Shown here piece by piece: positions 1-7,773 of a stretch of DNA of 42,624 nucleotides; position 1 is the stretch's first letter, and the number at the start of each line of letters is the position of its first letter. Origin of the DNA: Oscillospiraceae bacterium (GTDB lineage Bacteria; Bacillota; Clostridia; Oscillospirales; Ruminococcaceae); contig CAAGJI010000035.1 in NCBI GenBank assembly GCA_900770195.1, positions 1 to 42,624 on the forward strand, read 5' to 3'. The notes beneath the pieces are model-generated. The model saw nothing but the letters and a program-made list of their open reading frames with translations, searched no databases and had not been told where the DNA came from. Made by a program: the position numbers and the translations under genes.

Positions 1-119
1 AAGTGACTGGTTTAAACCTCTCAGTCAGCTAAAGCTGACAGCTCTCCTTAAAAGGAGAGCCTTATATTCTACATTTTTTTATAAAACAAATAAATATTTT
101 TAAAAATTGATTTCCGTGT
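1..119 (+). repeat. Left arm of 119-bp inverted repeat at the window edges
   Basis: The reverse complement of 42473-42591 matches this segment without gaps. By eye the only differences are at positions 11 and 80 (117 of 119 identical). The arm holds one palindromic repeat (15-63) plus about 55 bp of AT-rich flank, so the conserved unit is longer than the hairpin core. It starts exactly at base 1, so its true left boundary may lie outside the window. Confidence 0.9.
15..63 (+). repeat. Palindromic dispersed repeat, family A (copy 1)
   Basis: The unit begins AACCTCTCA. It contains two perfect hairpins, GTCAGC/GCTGAC with a TAAA loop and GCTCTCCTT/AAGGAGAGC, and ends CTT. Related copies lie at 239-285, 316-363, 41826-41874, 41898-41951, 42418-42472 and 42529-42578. 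Two adjacent hairpins with a conserved outer end resemble a MITE or REP-like element. No transposase is visible beside this copy. Confidence 0.85.
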
Positions 120-166
120 ATAATGAGAAATTAGGAAGCGGCGTGCCACCGCAGTCAAGTCACCCC
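120..166 (+). repeat. Second dispersed repeat family (TGAGAAAT...GCGGCG type), partial copy
   Basis: The words TAATGAGAAATTAGGAAG and GCGGCGTGCCACCGC recur in related form at 34751-34795 and, as a full palindrome, at 13001-13056. It is non-coding and directly follows the left inverted-repeat arm. The boundary is approximate. Confidence 0.5.
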
Positions 167-238
167 ACGTTACTAAAATATAAGGGGAATTTTATGGTTA
201 AAGCCCCTGCCAGTGGCGATTTTTCTCTATATGTATAT

Positions 239-285
239 ACCCCTCCACCGCCTTCGGCGGTCTCCCTCCCCTTTTAGTGGAGGCT
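239..285 (+). repeat. Palindromic dispersed repeat, divergent family A copy
   Basis: It opens with ACCCCTCC, followed by the hairpin CCGCC-TTC-GGCGG (248-260) and then a CCTCC...GGAGG arm. The order of outer CCTC end, small GC-rich hairpin and CTCC/GGAG hairpin matches family A, although the sequences have diverged. The remaining bases between 166 and 372 hold no gene I can support. Confidence 0.55.
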
Positions 286-315
286 TTAAATTGGGCTTTT
301 TTCATACAAATAAAA

Positions 316-363
316 GCTCCCCTGAAAGGGGAGCTGGCAATCCATAAGGCTTGACTGAGGGGT
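316..363 (-). repeat. Palindromic dispersed repeat, divergent family A copy, inverted
   Basis: Read on the minus strand it begins ACCCCTCAGTCAAG and ends in the hairpin AGCTCCCC/GGGGAGC (316-334 on plus). It is therefore a family A unit facing the opposite way from 15-63 and 239-285. Its outer GAGGGG (357-362) falls 10 bases before the GTG of a small ORF. Confidence 0.65.
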
Positions 364-372
364 ACTGAAAGT

Positions 373-525
373 GTGGTGGATAAATTGGAAAAAATAATAA
401 TAAATATTCCTTATGAAAATGAAAAAAAAAGGCTTGAAATTCAAGTTGAACAGCTTAAAAAAATTCAGGAAATATTGAAAAAATACAAAATCAACTCGTT
501 AAAAAACGAAGAACAGAAAAAATAG
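373..525 (+). CDS. Small lysine-rich hypothetical ORF, possibly a gene remnant
   Basis: This is a 50-codon reading frame with a GTG start. The product is rich in Lys, Glu and Ile and looks helical or coiled-coil throughout (motifs such as VEQLKKIQEILKKYK). I do not recognise it. The only upstream purine tract, GAGGGG at 357-362, belongs to the adjacent palindromic repeat, so the repeat may have replaced the original 5' end. Its last 35 bases overlap the 3' end of the convergent gene at 491-2299. It could be a fragment of a larger protein or a chance frame in A-rich DNA. Confidence 0.3.
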   Translation: MVDKLEKIIINIPYENEKKRLEIQVEQLKKIQEILKKYKINSLKNEEQKK

Positions 526-2299
526 TACTGCCTGTATAAACACTATATGTTATTTTCATAGCTTTTTCAGGGTAATCAGTTATTATGTTATCTACATTAA
601 GTTCGGAAAGTTTTTGTATTTCCGCTGATTTGTCAGCTGTCCACGCAAAGACTTTTTTACCATTGTTGTGACAGGTGCTTACAAGCCTTTTTGTGACAAA
701 AAGCTGATTGACACTTACTGCATCTGCATACTCAAGAGTACCTATATTTCCGTACGCCACAGACAGCGTGAGGGCTGTTTTAATGTCAGGGTTAATCTGC
801 TTTATCTTTCGTATTATATCATACGAAAAAGATGTTACACAGCACCTGTTTTCAAATTCATATTTACTTATAAGCGAAGCTGTTTTTTCAACAATTAAAT
901 TTTCGTGACCTATTGGTTTTATTTCTATATTAAGCTTTATTTTGTTATCTGCCATTTTTATAACATCTTCAAGTTTCATAATTCTTGCATCAGAAAACTC
1001 GCTTCCGAACCATCCGCCCACATCAAGACTGCTTATTTCAGAATAATTAACATTCCATATATCCGCATTAACTCCTGTTGTTCTTTTTAAATTGCTGTCG
1101 TGCATAACAACAATTTCGCTGTCTTTTGTTTCCTGAACATCAAGTTCAATATAATCTGCACCGCAGTCAATTGCAGCCTGAAAAGCATATTCTGTATTTT
1201 CAGGGGCAACAGATGAGTATCCTCTGTGTGCAGAAATCTGAGGTGTTGAAAAAAGTGAAAAATTAAGTGAAGAAAATCCGCCTGTTCTGAAAAATACTCC
1301 ATTTACAACAACAACCGCTGTTATAACTCCGAAAATCACACTGTTTACCCATTTTCTCCTTGACTTTATTCTTTCATTATCATTTTTGACAACAATTTTA
1401 TTCAAATTATATTTTTCAAGCTTTTTAAAATATCTTACTGTTATAAATGAATAGTTTACAGGTACAGAAAAAAGTGTAAAAATCAGTATAAAAGCTTTAA
1501 AAAGCGTTTTTAAAGATATAAGCACAACTTTTGAAACATATCCGCTGCTTATTGTTTTTTGCAAAAAAGTAACAGGAAAAACAAATAAAACAAGTAAAAC
1601 AACAAATATCGCTGCATATATAATAACATTCCATAAAACCAAAAACAAAGCATTTTTTAAGCGTTCATTTACAGAAATATCTCTGCTTGTTTTTCGTGCT
1701 TTTTTAAAATCCTGATGAAGCAGAACATAATTATGTATTATATAAATACATCTGCCTGACAAAATAACAGAAACCGCAACCAAAATCGAAAATGCTGCAA
1801 AAATTATCCATTTTTGATTTATATAATATGACAAAAAATCAGGGATTCCGATATAACTGAATATACTGGTAACAAAAACTATCTGTGTAAAAGGTATGAA
1901 AAGCAGAACATAAAGCAATATGGGAAAATTATTTTTTCTGAAAATTTTTTTGACGGAAGAAAATCCCACAGACATCATTCTTGAACAGCTTACCTGTTTA
2001 TTTTCCCGAACATTTGCAAAACAATGTATCACGGCGGAAATTTCCACCAGCATATAAAAAACAAGAAAAACAATCAGAAAAAGAAAAACAAACCACGTTG
2101 TCGGAACTTTTAAAAATTTGACAATATTATACGATGTTAAATATTTAAGACCTGCAAGTTTTATCGCTGCATTGACAGAAAAACCCATTACAGGCACTAT
2201 GAAAAGCAGCGAGAGAAAAGTGAAAACTATTTCAAAGATTATTAAACTACGCAAGGATTTTTTAAGAAGTGAAAAGCTTTCACTAAAATATTTCAGCAT
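491..2299 (-). CDS. Membrane-anchored glycerophosphodiester phosphodiesterase
   Basis: This 602-residue protein has two parts. Residues about 15-340 form a membrane domain with six to eight hydrophobic segments, like the GDPD-associated membrane domain of Firmicutes. Residues about 352-595 form a GDPD domain, with HRG at 358-360, PEN near 366-368, IELD around 384-387 and MH at 399-400, the residues that normally bind metal and substrate. The family hydrolyses glycerophosphodiesters to glycerol-3-phosphate and an alcohol. This membrane-fused type may instead act on lipids or on lipoteichoic-acid-like polymers outside the cell; that is inference. The AAGGAG site at 2308-2313 supports this ATG. 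The gene follows rpsT but is separated from it by a strong terminator. Confidence 0.9.
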   Translation of the reverse strand: MLKYFSESFSLLKKSLRSLIIFEIVFTFLSLLFIVPVMGFSVNAAIKLAGLKYLTSYNIVKFLKVPTTWFVFLFLIVFLVFYMLVEISAVIHCFANVRENKQVSCSRMMSVGFSSVKKIFRKNNFPILLYVLLFIPFTQIVFVTSIFSYIGIPDFLSYYINQKWIIFAAFSILVAVSVILSGRCIYIIHNYVLLHQDFKKARKTSRDISVNERLKNALFLVLWNVIIYAAIFVVLLVLFVFPVTFLQKTISSGYVSKVVLISLKTLFKAFILIFTLFSVPVNYSFITVRYFKKLEKYNLNKIVVKNDNERIKSRRKWVNSVIFGVITAVVVVNGVFFRTGGFSSLNFSLFSTPQISAHRGYSSVAPENTEYAFQAAIDCGADYIELDVQETKDSEIVVMHDSNLKRTTGVNADIWNVNYSEISSLDVGGWFGSEFSDARIMKLEDVIKMADNKIKLNIEIKPIGHENLIVEKTASLISKYEFENRCCVTSFSYDIIRKIKQINPDIKTALTLSVAYGNIGTLEYADAVSVNQLFVTKRLVSTCHNNGKKVFAWTADKSAEIQKLSELNVDNIITDYPEKAMKITYSVYTGSTIFSVLRFLTS

Positions 2300-2320
2300 T
2301 GCAGTATCTCCTTTTTATCG

Positions 2321-2350
2321 AAAAAGGCGACCACCGAAGTGATCGCCTTT
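2321..2350 (-). terminator. Intrinsic terminator of rpsT
   Basis: On the minus strand the stem AAAGGCGATCAC / GTGGTCGCCTTT has a TTCG tetraloop and is followed by a T tract. It lies between the rpsT stop and the start of the glycerophosphodiesterase gene, whose ribosome site sits immediately after the T tract. Confidence 0.9.
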
Positions 2351-2372
2351 AATTTTCCTGATTCGGTTTTAA

Positions 2373-2633
2373 TTAATCAGCAGCGTTAAGCTTCTTAGCA
2401 AGCTGTGACTTTTTTCTTGCAGCCTTGTTCTTGTGAATAAGACCCTTGTTTGCAGCCTGATCAATTTTCTTTATTGCAAGTGCAACTGTTTCCTGCTTGT
2501 TATCTGCTGAATTGGCAATTGCATTTTCTGCATTCTTGATAACTGTCTTGAGGTTTGTCTTTCTTGCTTTGTTTAAAGCTGCTTTTGTGTTGTTAACCTT
2601 TACTCTTTTCTTTGCTGATTTAATGTTTGGCAT
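2373..2633 (-). CDS. rpsT: 30S ribosomal protein S20
   Basis: The 86-residue basic protein starts MPNIKSAKKR and carries the NKAARKKSQLAKKLN-type C-terminus of bacterial S20, which binds 16S rRNA early in small-subunit assembly. Length and composition are normal for the family. A strong GGAGG lies just before the ATG. The gene is monocistronic: it has its own promoter (2823-2851), a leader of about 180 nt with several hairpins, and a terminator directly after the stop. Confidence 0.97.
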   Translation of the reverse strand: MPNIKSAKKRVKVNNTKAALNKARKTNLKTVIKNAENAIANSADNKQETVALAIKKIDQAANKGLIHKNKAARKKSQLAKKLNAAD

Positions 2634-2815
2634 TTGTTATATCCTCCTGAATATTTAAGAATACAAAAGAGGTTGAAATATGTATTCTTTAAAAAATCGT
2701 TTTAATAATTCTGCACATCTGCTTCAGATACGGAAAAGCATTTTTATGATGTACTTTAAATAAATGGAACGACCATTTTCGTGTACCAATCGGGATTTAA
2801 CCGGCACACATTACT
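2634..2815 (-). promoter_or_regulatory. Structured 5' leader of rpsT
   Basis: With a start near 2816, the S20 mRNA leader is about 180 nt. It contains a hairpin at 2781-2809 (GTGTGCC pairing with GGTACAC), one at 2762-2778 (AAATGG/CCATTT) and a small one at 2717-2729 (ATCTG/CAGAT). Ribosomal-protein leaders often carry autoregulatory binding sites. I do not recognise this one, so the role is inferred. Confidence 0.4.
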
Positions 2816-2822
2816 ACATTCT

Positions 2823-2851
2823 ATTTTACCATGTTTAGAAAAAAAATGCAA
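2823..2851 (-). promoter_or_regulatory. Sigma-A promoter of rpsT
   Basis: On the minus strand, -35 TTGCAT (2846-2851) and -10 TAAAAT (2823-2828) are separated by exactly 17 bp. No other good promoter is visible upstream of rpsT. Confidence 0.65.
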
Positions 2852-2895
2852 TAGATAAACCTGAAATATTTCAATGATTTTATTATGTTAAAACA

Positions 2896-2949
2896 GTGCA
2901 TTTTGCACAAAACAGCAGTTATCCCGCATCATATGATACGGAATAACTG
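2896..2949 (-). terminator. Terminator of the ECF sigma / DUF4179 operon
   Basis: On the minus strand CAGTTATTCCG pairs with CGGGATAACTG around a loop containing CATATG (2916-2949). The stem is followed by CTGTTTTG and a second small hairpin, GTGCA/TGCAC (2896-2908). The U tract is weak but the position after the 2965 stop fits. Confidence 0.6.
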
Positions 2950-2964
2950 TTGCAGCAAGGAGAA

Positions 2965-4734
2965 TTATTCAATTTCAAGAAGTGCATATGTTCCTCTGAG
3001 AAGGTTTGTGTAATCTTCGTATGATGAAGGTTCAACACTTTCATCTTTTGCACCAAAGGCATAGAAACCTTTTTCTGCCATTTCTTTTGTAACAGGGTAA
3101 CCATATGTTAAAGTTCTTTCTGAATTTGCTTTAAGTGTATATTTATATGAGGATTTACCGCCGTTGTCTTTTTCAGACTGGTAATGTGGTTCATTGAATA
3201 TATCAACCTCATATTCTTTGAACACAAAATCTTTCGGAAGAAAACTTAAGCCCATAAAGTATGTTGTTATATCTTCACTGCTGTTATTTTCAAGTTTATA
3301 ATCAACAAGAAGCATTTTCATATCTGAAATATTTTCTTTGTAAACAGTCTTGTACCAGTCCGCTGTTTCACTGTCTATTCCGTCAAGAAATTCATCTATA
3401 TCAACTATCCTGCTTCCTGTTATTGAAACTTCATATGTTTTTTCGCCTGACTCATCAATTTCTTTGATTTTTGTGCCAAGTTTTTCAGGTTTAACGTTGT
3501 TTTTAACTTCTTCCCAGCCATTATCTGAAACTTTTGAAACAACTGCATTAAGTTCATCTTCCGATGGTGTATAGACTGTTTTTGAATCATCATCTTTATA
3601 TTCATTTGAAATATTTTCTGCATATCCGCCATTTATATCAACATTAAATGAGGCAATCGCAGGGAAACCGTCCTGATTTACATCAAAAATTTCAACAGTC
3701 AGACTTTTTGCTGGTTTAAGCGGTGTTTCAAACTTTATTCTTTCATTATCCAAACCATCTATACTTTCAATTTCGTTTCCATCGTCGTCTTTTACTCTTA
3801 TTCCGTTATCACCTTTAATTCCATCAATATAAACATCTGTTGAAAATGGCGAAACTGAAATTTTTTCAAGAGTAAATGTGCCTTCTGTTTTGTTTACTTC
3901 ATAATCAGTGCTGAGATTTTTTGCGGTGATATTTTCGCTGAATGTGAATTTATCGCTTAGAACCTCTGTTTTTTCAGGTTCATAACCTCCTGCTACACAA
4001 TAATCATATGACATATATTCAGCATTTGAATCAACCGGAACCCAGATTTGCTTTAAATTATTTGTACCATAAATATCCGAAATTTCAACATTCAATCCAT
4101 ATTCTTTTGATATTTCATATTTGGAATCACTTGCTGTGTAGTAAACTGTTGCATAAAAATTGCCGTCATCTGCTTTCACAAATCCGATCGTATCTTCATT
4201 TATACTATTGTCTTTTCTGTATTCATCACGATAGAGTTTATTGCCGTCAATGTCGGCTTTTATATCAGCTTCAATATTTGTGACGTTATTTTTTAAAATA
4301 TCGCTTTCAGGAACAAGCACAAATTCAATAGACATATTTTCGCCGTCAAAATATGCACTTTGCATCGTCACATCTGCATTTTCACCTGTAGAATCGGCAT
4401 TAAGAGTTGCAGAATACTGCGAAAGATCATTTTTTAATATCGGATTTTTCTGGTAGTTTCCTGTTACGACTTCATATGCATGTTTAAAAAACGGTATGTT
4501 GTTTACAAATGCCGGAACTGTTGCCGTAACACACACCGCCGCAGCTGCAACCGCTGCACAAGATGCAATTATTATTCTCGGTCTTACTGTTTTTTTCACT
4601 TTTCTTTCATTATTCATATTTTTGCTTTCTTCTTTTTTCATAACCTTGCTTTCCTCTCTTATCTGACTATATGCTTCCTGTATTTTTTTCTCAACTATAT
4701 CAGGAATTTTTCCGTTTCTGTTCATTTCTGACAT
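2965..4734 (-). CDS. DUF4179-domain membrane protein, probable anti-sigma factor
   Basis: The protein has 589 residues. An N-terminal cytoplasmic part of about 48 residues is charged and helical. One transmembrane segment follows near residues 50-75 (Ala/Val-rich, then PAFVNNIPFF), and a large beta-rich extracytoplasmic portion makes up the rest, as in DUF4179 proteins. In Firmicutes such proteins are encoded directly after an ECF sigma factor, hold it inactive and sense the envelope. Here the start overlaps the sigma gene by 13 bp, giving tight translational coupling. The anti-sigma role rests on context; the signal is unknown. The terminator after the stop shows this is the last gene of the operon. 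Confidence 0.8.
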   Translation of the reverse strand: MSEMNRNGKIPDIVEKKIQEAYSQIREESKVMKKEESKNMNNERKVKKTVRPRIIIASCAAVAAAAVCVTATVPAFVNNIPFFKHAYEVVTGNYQKNPILKNDLSQYSATLNADSTGENADVTMQSAYFDGENMSIEFVLVPESDILKNNVTNIEADIKADIDGNKLYRDEYRKDNSINEDTIGFVKADDGNFYATVYYTASDSKYEISKEYGLNVEISDIYGTNNLKQIWVPVDSNAEYMSYDYCVAGGYEPEKTEVLSDKFTFSENITAKNLSTDYEVNKTEGTFTLEKISVSPFSTDVYIDGIKGDNGIRVKDDDGNEIESIDGLDNERIKFETPLKPAKSLTVEIFDVNQDGFPAIASFNVDINGGYAENISNEYKDDDSKTVYTPSEDELNAVVSKVSDNGWEEVKNNVKPEKLGTKIKEIDESGEKTYEVSITGSRIVDIDEFLDGIDSETADWYKTVYKENISDMKMLLVDYKLENNSSEDITTYFMGLSFLPKDFVFKEYEVDIFNEPHYQSEKDNGGKSSYKYTLKANSERTLTYGYPVTKEMAEKGFYAFGAKDESVEPSSYEDYTNLLRGTYALLEIE

Positions 4735-5231
4735 AAAGCTTCCCCCTTTTCAAGATAAATTTTTTTTAACTGTTCTCTGCCTCTTGAAAGCCTTGTTTTA
4801 ACGGTGTTTTCATTCATATCAAGAATTTCTGCAATTTCTTTTATGCTGTAACCTGCGTTATAATACATATCACAAACTATTTTGTATTTTTTTGCAAGCT
4901 GCGGAATTAATTTTTCATCAGGTCTTTTATCTTCATATAAAGGTTCAATTCCTGTGTAATCATCAACATAAACCAAGCCTTTATTTTTCCTTATTATCTG
5001 CTTGCAACAGTTTATACAAATTCTTGTCAGCCATGTTCTGAAATATTTTTCTTCTTTCAGTTTTGAAATGCTTTTCCAGCAGATAAGTATTGTTTCTGAA
5101 ACTGCATCAGCACTGTCCCAGTCATTTTTTAATATTGCTTTTGATACTTTATAAAGATTCCCTTTTTCCTGTTCCATAAGTTCAATAAAAGCCTCGCTGT
5201 CGCCTTTTGCAGCCTTTTCAATAATACTCAT
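4722..5231 (-). CDS. ECF-type RNA polymerase sigma-70 family sigma factor
   Basis: The protein has 169 residues from the ATG at 5231. Region 2 spans about residues 8-75, with FRTWLTRICINCCK at its end. Region 4, about 110-160, holds the helix-turn-helix YSIKEIAEILDMNENTVKTR. This is the size and domain pair of extracytoplasmic-function sigma factors. I prefer the ATG at 5231 over the TTG one codon upstream because GGAGG then sits 7 bases away. The next gene encodes a likely anti-sigma factor. Two matching ECF-style promoters upstream (5287-5317, 5400-5430) suggest autoregulation. Confidence 0.92.
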   Translation of the reverse strand: MSIIEKAAKGDSEAFIELMEQEKGNLYKVSKAILKNDWDSADAVSETILICWKSISKLKEEKYFRTWLTRICINCCKQIIRKNKGLVYVDDYTGIEPLYEDKRPDEKLIPQLAKKYKIVCDMYYNAGYSIKEIAEILDMNENTVKTRLSRGREQLKKIYLEKGEALCQK

Positions 5232-5286
5232 CAAATCACCTCCGAAACTTTATTTGCCACAATTAAAACAATTGATTGTTCTATAC

Positions 5287-5317
5287 ATTAGAGTTTTAAA
5301 ACTCCTGAAAAGTTTCA
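5287..5317 (-). promoter_or_regulatory. ECF-type promoter, proximal copy
   Basis: On the minus strand TGAAACTT (5310-5317), a 17-bp spacer and TCTAAT (5287-5292) are followed by GTATAG. The -35 resembles the GAAAC core of ECF promoters and lies about 80 bp upstream of the sigma ATG. The same pattern recurs at 5400-5430. Confidence 0.6.
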
Positions 5318-5399
5318 TCTTTTCAAAATTTTTTATCACCCTCTTTTAATTATATTTGTGTATGCGTGTAGTTTTTTGAATCGTTTTTCGATTCTGTAT

Positions 5400-5430
5400 A
5401 TTAGAGTTAAAAATATATTGAAAAGTTTCA
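5400..5430 (-). promoter_or_regulatory. ECF-type promoter, distal copy
   Basis: On the minus strand TGAAACTT (5423-5430), a 17-bp spacer and TCTAAT (5400-5405) are followed by ATACAG. Both boxes and the spacer length equal those of the proximal copy while most spacer bases differ, which is what selection on promoter elements would leave. Confidence 0.6.
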
Positions 5431-5485
5431 AGTCTTAATTTTTTTTTTAATTTTCATTAAATTACCACACAAGCACAAAAAAATG

Positions 5486-5494
5486 TGCTATAAT
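5486..5494 (+). promoter_or_regulatory. Extended -10 promoter of the two-component operon
   Basis: TGCTATAAT at 5486-5494 is a consensus extended -10. No good -35 lies 16-18 bp upstream, which fits an extended -10 or an activator-dependent promoter. The start would be near 5501, giving a leader of about 60 nt ending in AGGAGG before the response regulator. Confidence 0.55.
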
Positions 5495-5561
5495 ATAAAT
5501 AGTAGAATTACTGTAGGTAATTACTTATATAACAAATATATAATAACAGGAGGATTATAAA

Positions 5562-6251
5562 ATGTCAAGAATACTTGTTGTTGATGATGAAGCAAATATA
5601 AGAAATGTTGTAAGGGAATACGCTGAATTTGATGACTATGAAGTTGATGAAGCGGAAAATGGTATGGAGGCAGTCAGAAAATGCCGTGAAGAGGACTATG
5701 ACCTTATTATAATGGACGTTATGATGCCACGACTTGACGGCTATTCGGCTGTTAAGGAAATTAAGAAAACAAAAGATATACCGGTTATTATGCTTTCTGC
5801 AAGAGGTGAAGAATACGATAAACTTTTTGGTTTTGAAATCGGTATCGATGACTATGTTACAAAACCATTTTCACCTAAAGAACTTATGGCAAGAGTAAAA
5901 GCTGTTCTTTCAAGACATACTGCGTCTTCTGCAGCAGAAAAACAAAATTCTGAACTTGGAAATGTTATCGAATTCGGCGGTCTGAAAATAGATGTTGCAG
6001 GAAGAGAAGTTTATGTAAACGGTGAACGTGCTTCAATGACACCTAAAGAATACGAACTGCTTTTCTATCTCGTTAAAAATAAAGGTATTGCACTCACAAG
6101 AGATAAACTCCTTGAAGAAGTTTGGGGTTACGATTTCTTTGGCGATGACAGAACTGTTGACACCCATATAAAAATGCTTAGAAACAGCCTTGGCGAGTAT
6201 AGAAAATATATAGTTACTCTGAGAGGAATGGGATATAAATTTGACGCTTAA
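5562..6251 (+). CDS. OmpR/PhoB-family response regulator
   Basis: The protein has 229 residues. The N-terminal receiver has the acidic pair at Asp8/Asp9, the phosphoacceptor Asp52 in IIMDVMMP, and Lys101 in DYVTKPFSP. The C-terminal winged helix (about 132-228) contains MTPKEYELLFYL and DRTVDTHIKMLRNSLG, the recognition region of OmpR/PhoB regulators. It overlaps the kinase start by 11 bp, so the pair is translationally coupled. The target genes are unknown. A candidate small-RNA promoter directly after the operon carries an 11-bp tandem repeat of the kind PhoB-type regulators bind, so it is a likely target. Confidence 0.95.
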   Translation: MSRILVVDDEANIRNVVREYAEFDDYEVDEAENGMEAVRKCREEDYDLIIMDVMMPRLDGYSAVKEIKKTKDIPVIMLSARGEEYDKLFGFEIGIDDYVTKPFSPKELMARVKAVLSRHTASSAAEKQNSELGNVIEFGGLKIDVAGREVYVNGERASMTPKEYELLFYLVKNKGIALTRDKLLEEVWGYDFFGDDRTVDTHIKMLRNSLGEYRKYIVTLRGMGYKFDA

Positions 6252-7665
6252 TTCTGCTAAAAATAAAAAGATGAATTTTTCAATAAGATTTAAAATATGG
6301 GCTTTGTTTATGGTATTTACAGGCATAGTTTTTATACTTATGTGGCTTTTGCAAATCGTTTTTCTGCAAAGTTTTTACCCTGCCTATAAAATATCACAGA
6401 CAAAAAAAGCTTCTAAACAAATTCTTTCCTGTTATGAAAATTCATCTGACTATATTAATGAAATAGAAAGATTTGCTGTAAGCAATAATATGTGCGTTTC
6501 ACTTCTTGACAGCACAGGCTACGAAAAAGCAGGTGCTGATGTTATGAACGGGAATTGTGCAATTCACGGCAACAAAATGGAACTTTTCATTTTGCTTGAT
6601 AAACTTCGTGCATCAAAAGACGGAAAAATTCTTATGAAAATATATAATAACAATATTCAGTCAAAAGTTATTATATACGGCATAATTATAGGCAGCAAGA
6701 GCAACCCTAAAGGTTATCTTCTGCTTGATGTTCCGCTTGCACCTGTTGAATCTTTTATTGATATAATAAAATCGCAAACACTTTATATTATTTCGATACT
6801 TCTTATAATTGCACTCTTTTTCTCAAGCTACATATCAAATTATATAGCAAATCCTATAACAAAAATAACAAAATCAGCTGAAAGACTTGCACACGGCGAT
6901 TATAACACTGTTTTCACAGGCGGAGGTTACAGTGAAGTTGATCAGCTTGCAGAAACGCTTACTTTTGCTGAACATGAAATACAAAAAGTTGAAATGATGC
7001 AGCGTGATTTGATTGCAAACACCTCTCACGACCTGAGAACGCCTCTTACAATGCTTAAAGCGTATGCTGAAATGATTCGTGACCTTTCGGGTGACAATCC
7101 TGAAAAACGTGCAAAACATTTACAGATAATAATTGATGAAACGGACCGTTTAACGGCACTTGTAAATGATATGCTTGACCTTTCAAAACTTGAGAGCGGC
7201 AGTCAGAAGCTTGAAATTTCTGAAATGGATATTTCTGAAAAGATGAACTCTATCTATCAGCGATACCTTGAACATTCAAAAACAAGCAACTACACAATTT
7301 ATTTTGATAAACAGCCTTCCTGCATTGTTTCCTGCGATGAGGGAAAAATAGAACGTGTCATATGCAACCTTATAAATAACGCAATTAACTACACAGCAAA
7401 GGACAGAAAAGTTTTCATAAGAGAAACAATTTGCAATGACTGCGTTTTAATTGAAGTTGAAGATACAGGCGATGGCATTGAAAAAGATAAAATCAACCTT
7501 ATTTTCGACAGATATTACAGAAGCGAAAATCACAGGCGTGAAGTTGTCGGCACAGGTCTTGGTCTTTCAATTGTAAAGGCAATTCTTCAAATGCACGATT
7601 ACAGTTTCGGTGTAAGAAGTACAGTTGGTGTTGGCAGCACGTTCTGGTTTAAAATCAAAAGATGA
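6241..7665 (+). CDS. Membrane sensor histidine kinase
   Basis: The protein has 474 residues from a TTG start at 6241, or 464 from the ATG at 6271. The TTG has GAGAGG about 14 bases upstream and the ATG has no clear site, so the start is uncertain. Transmembrane segments near 19-43 and 180-203 bracket an extracytoplasmic sensor domain of about 135 residues. A HAMP linker follows, then the H box with His263 in SHDLRTPL, and N, G1 and G2 boxes (NLINNAINY, EDTGDGI, GTGLGLSIV). It is the partner of the preceding response regulator. The sensor domain has no motif I recognise, so the stimulus is unknown. Confidence 0.93.
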   Translation: MTLNSAKNKKMNFSIRFKIWALFMVFTGIVFILMWLLQIVFLQSFYPAYKISQTKKASKQILSCYENSSDYINEIERFAVSNNMCVSLLDSTGYEKAGADVMNGNCAIHGNKMELFILLDKLRASKDGKILMKIYNNNIQSKVIIYGIIIGSKSNPKGYLLLDVPLAPVESFIDIIKSQTLYIISILLIIALFFSSYISNYIANPITKITKSAERLAHGDYNTVFTGGGYSEVDQLAETLTFAEHEIQKVEMMQRDLIANTSHDLRTPLTMLKAYAEMIRDLSGDNPEKRAKHLQIIIDETDRLTALVNDMLDLSKLESGSQKLEISEMDISEKMNSIYQRYLEHSKTSNYTIYFDKQPSCIVSCDEGKIERVICNLINNAINYTAKDRKVFIRETICNDCVLIEVEDTGDGIEKDKINLIFDRYYRSENHRREVVGTGLGLSIVKAILQMHDYSFGVRSTVGVGSTFWFKIKR

Positions 7666-7733
7666 CACTAATTGATATATTACGACATTTGTCAACTGTT
7701 TTTTTGACTTGATTTTTGCATTTTTTCAGCTTA

Positions 7734-7767
7734 TTATCACATAATTATCACATAAGTCAATTATAAT
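7734..7767 (+). promoter_or_regulatory. Activator-type promoter with perfect 11-bp tandem repeat
   Basis: TTATCACATAA occurs twice head-to-tail (7734-7744 and 7745-7755), then GTCAAT, then a consensus -10 TATAAT (7762-7767). There is no -35 hexamer; the repeat occupies that position. A 7-bp word repeated every 11 bp and ending about 10 bp before the -10 is the layout of a pho-box-type site bound by a dimer of a PhoB/OmpR-family regulator. Such a regulator is encoded one gene upstream. Confidence 0.6.
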
Positions 7768-7773
7768 ATAACC

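Noticed and set aside
1..365. CRISPR array suggested by several palindromic repeats in a row
   Set aside because: The copies differ in sequence and orientation, spacing is irregular, and no cas genes are present; dispersed palindromic repeats fit better.
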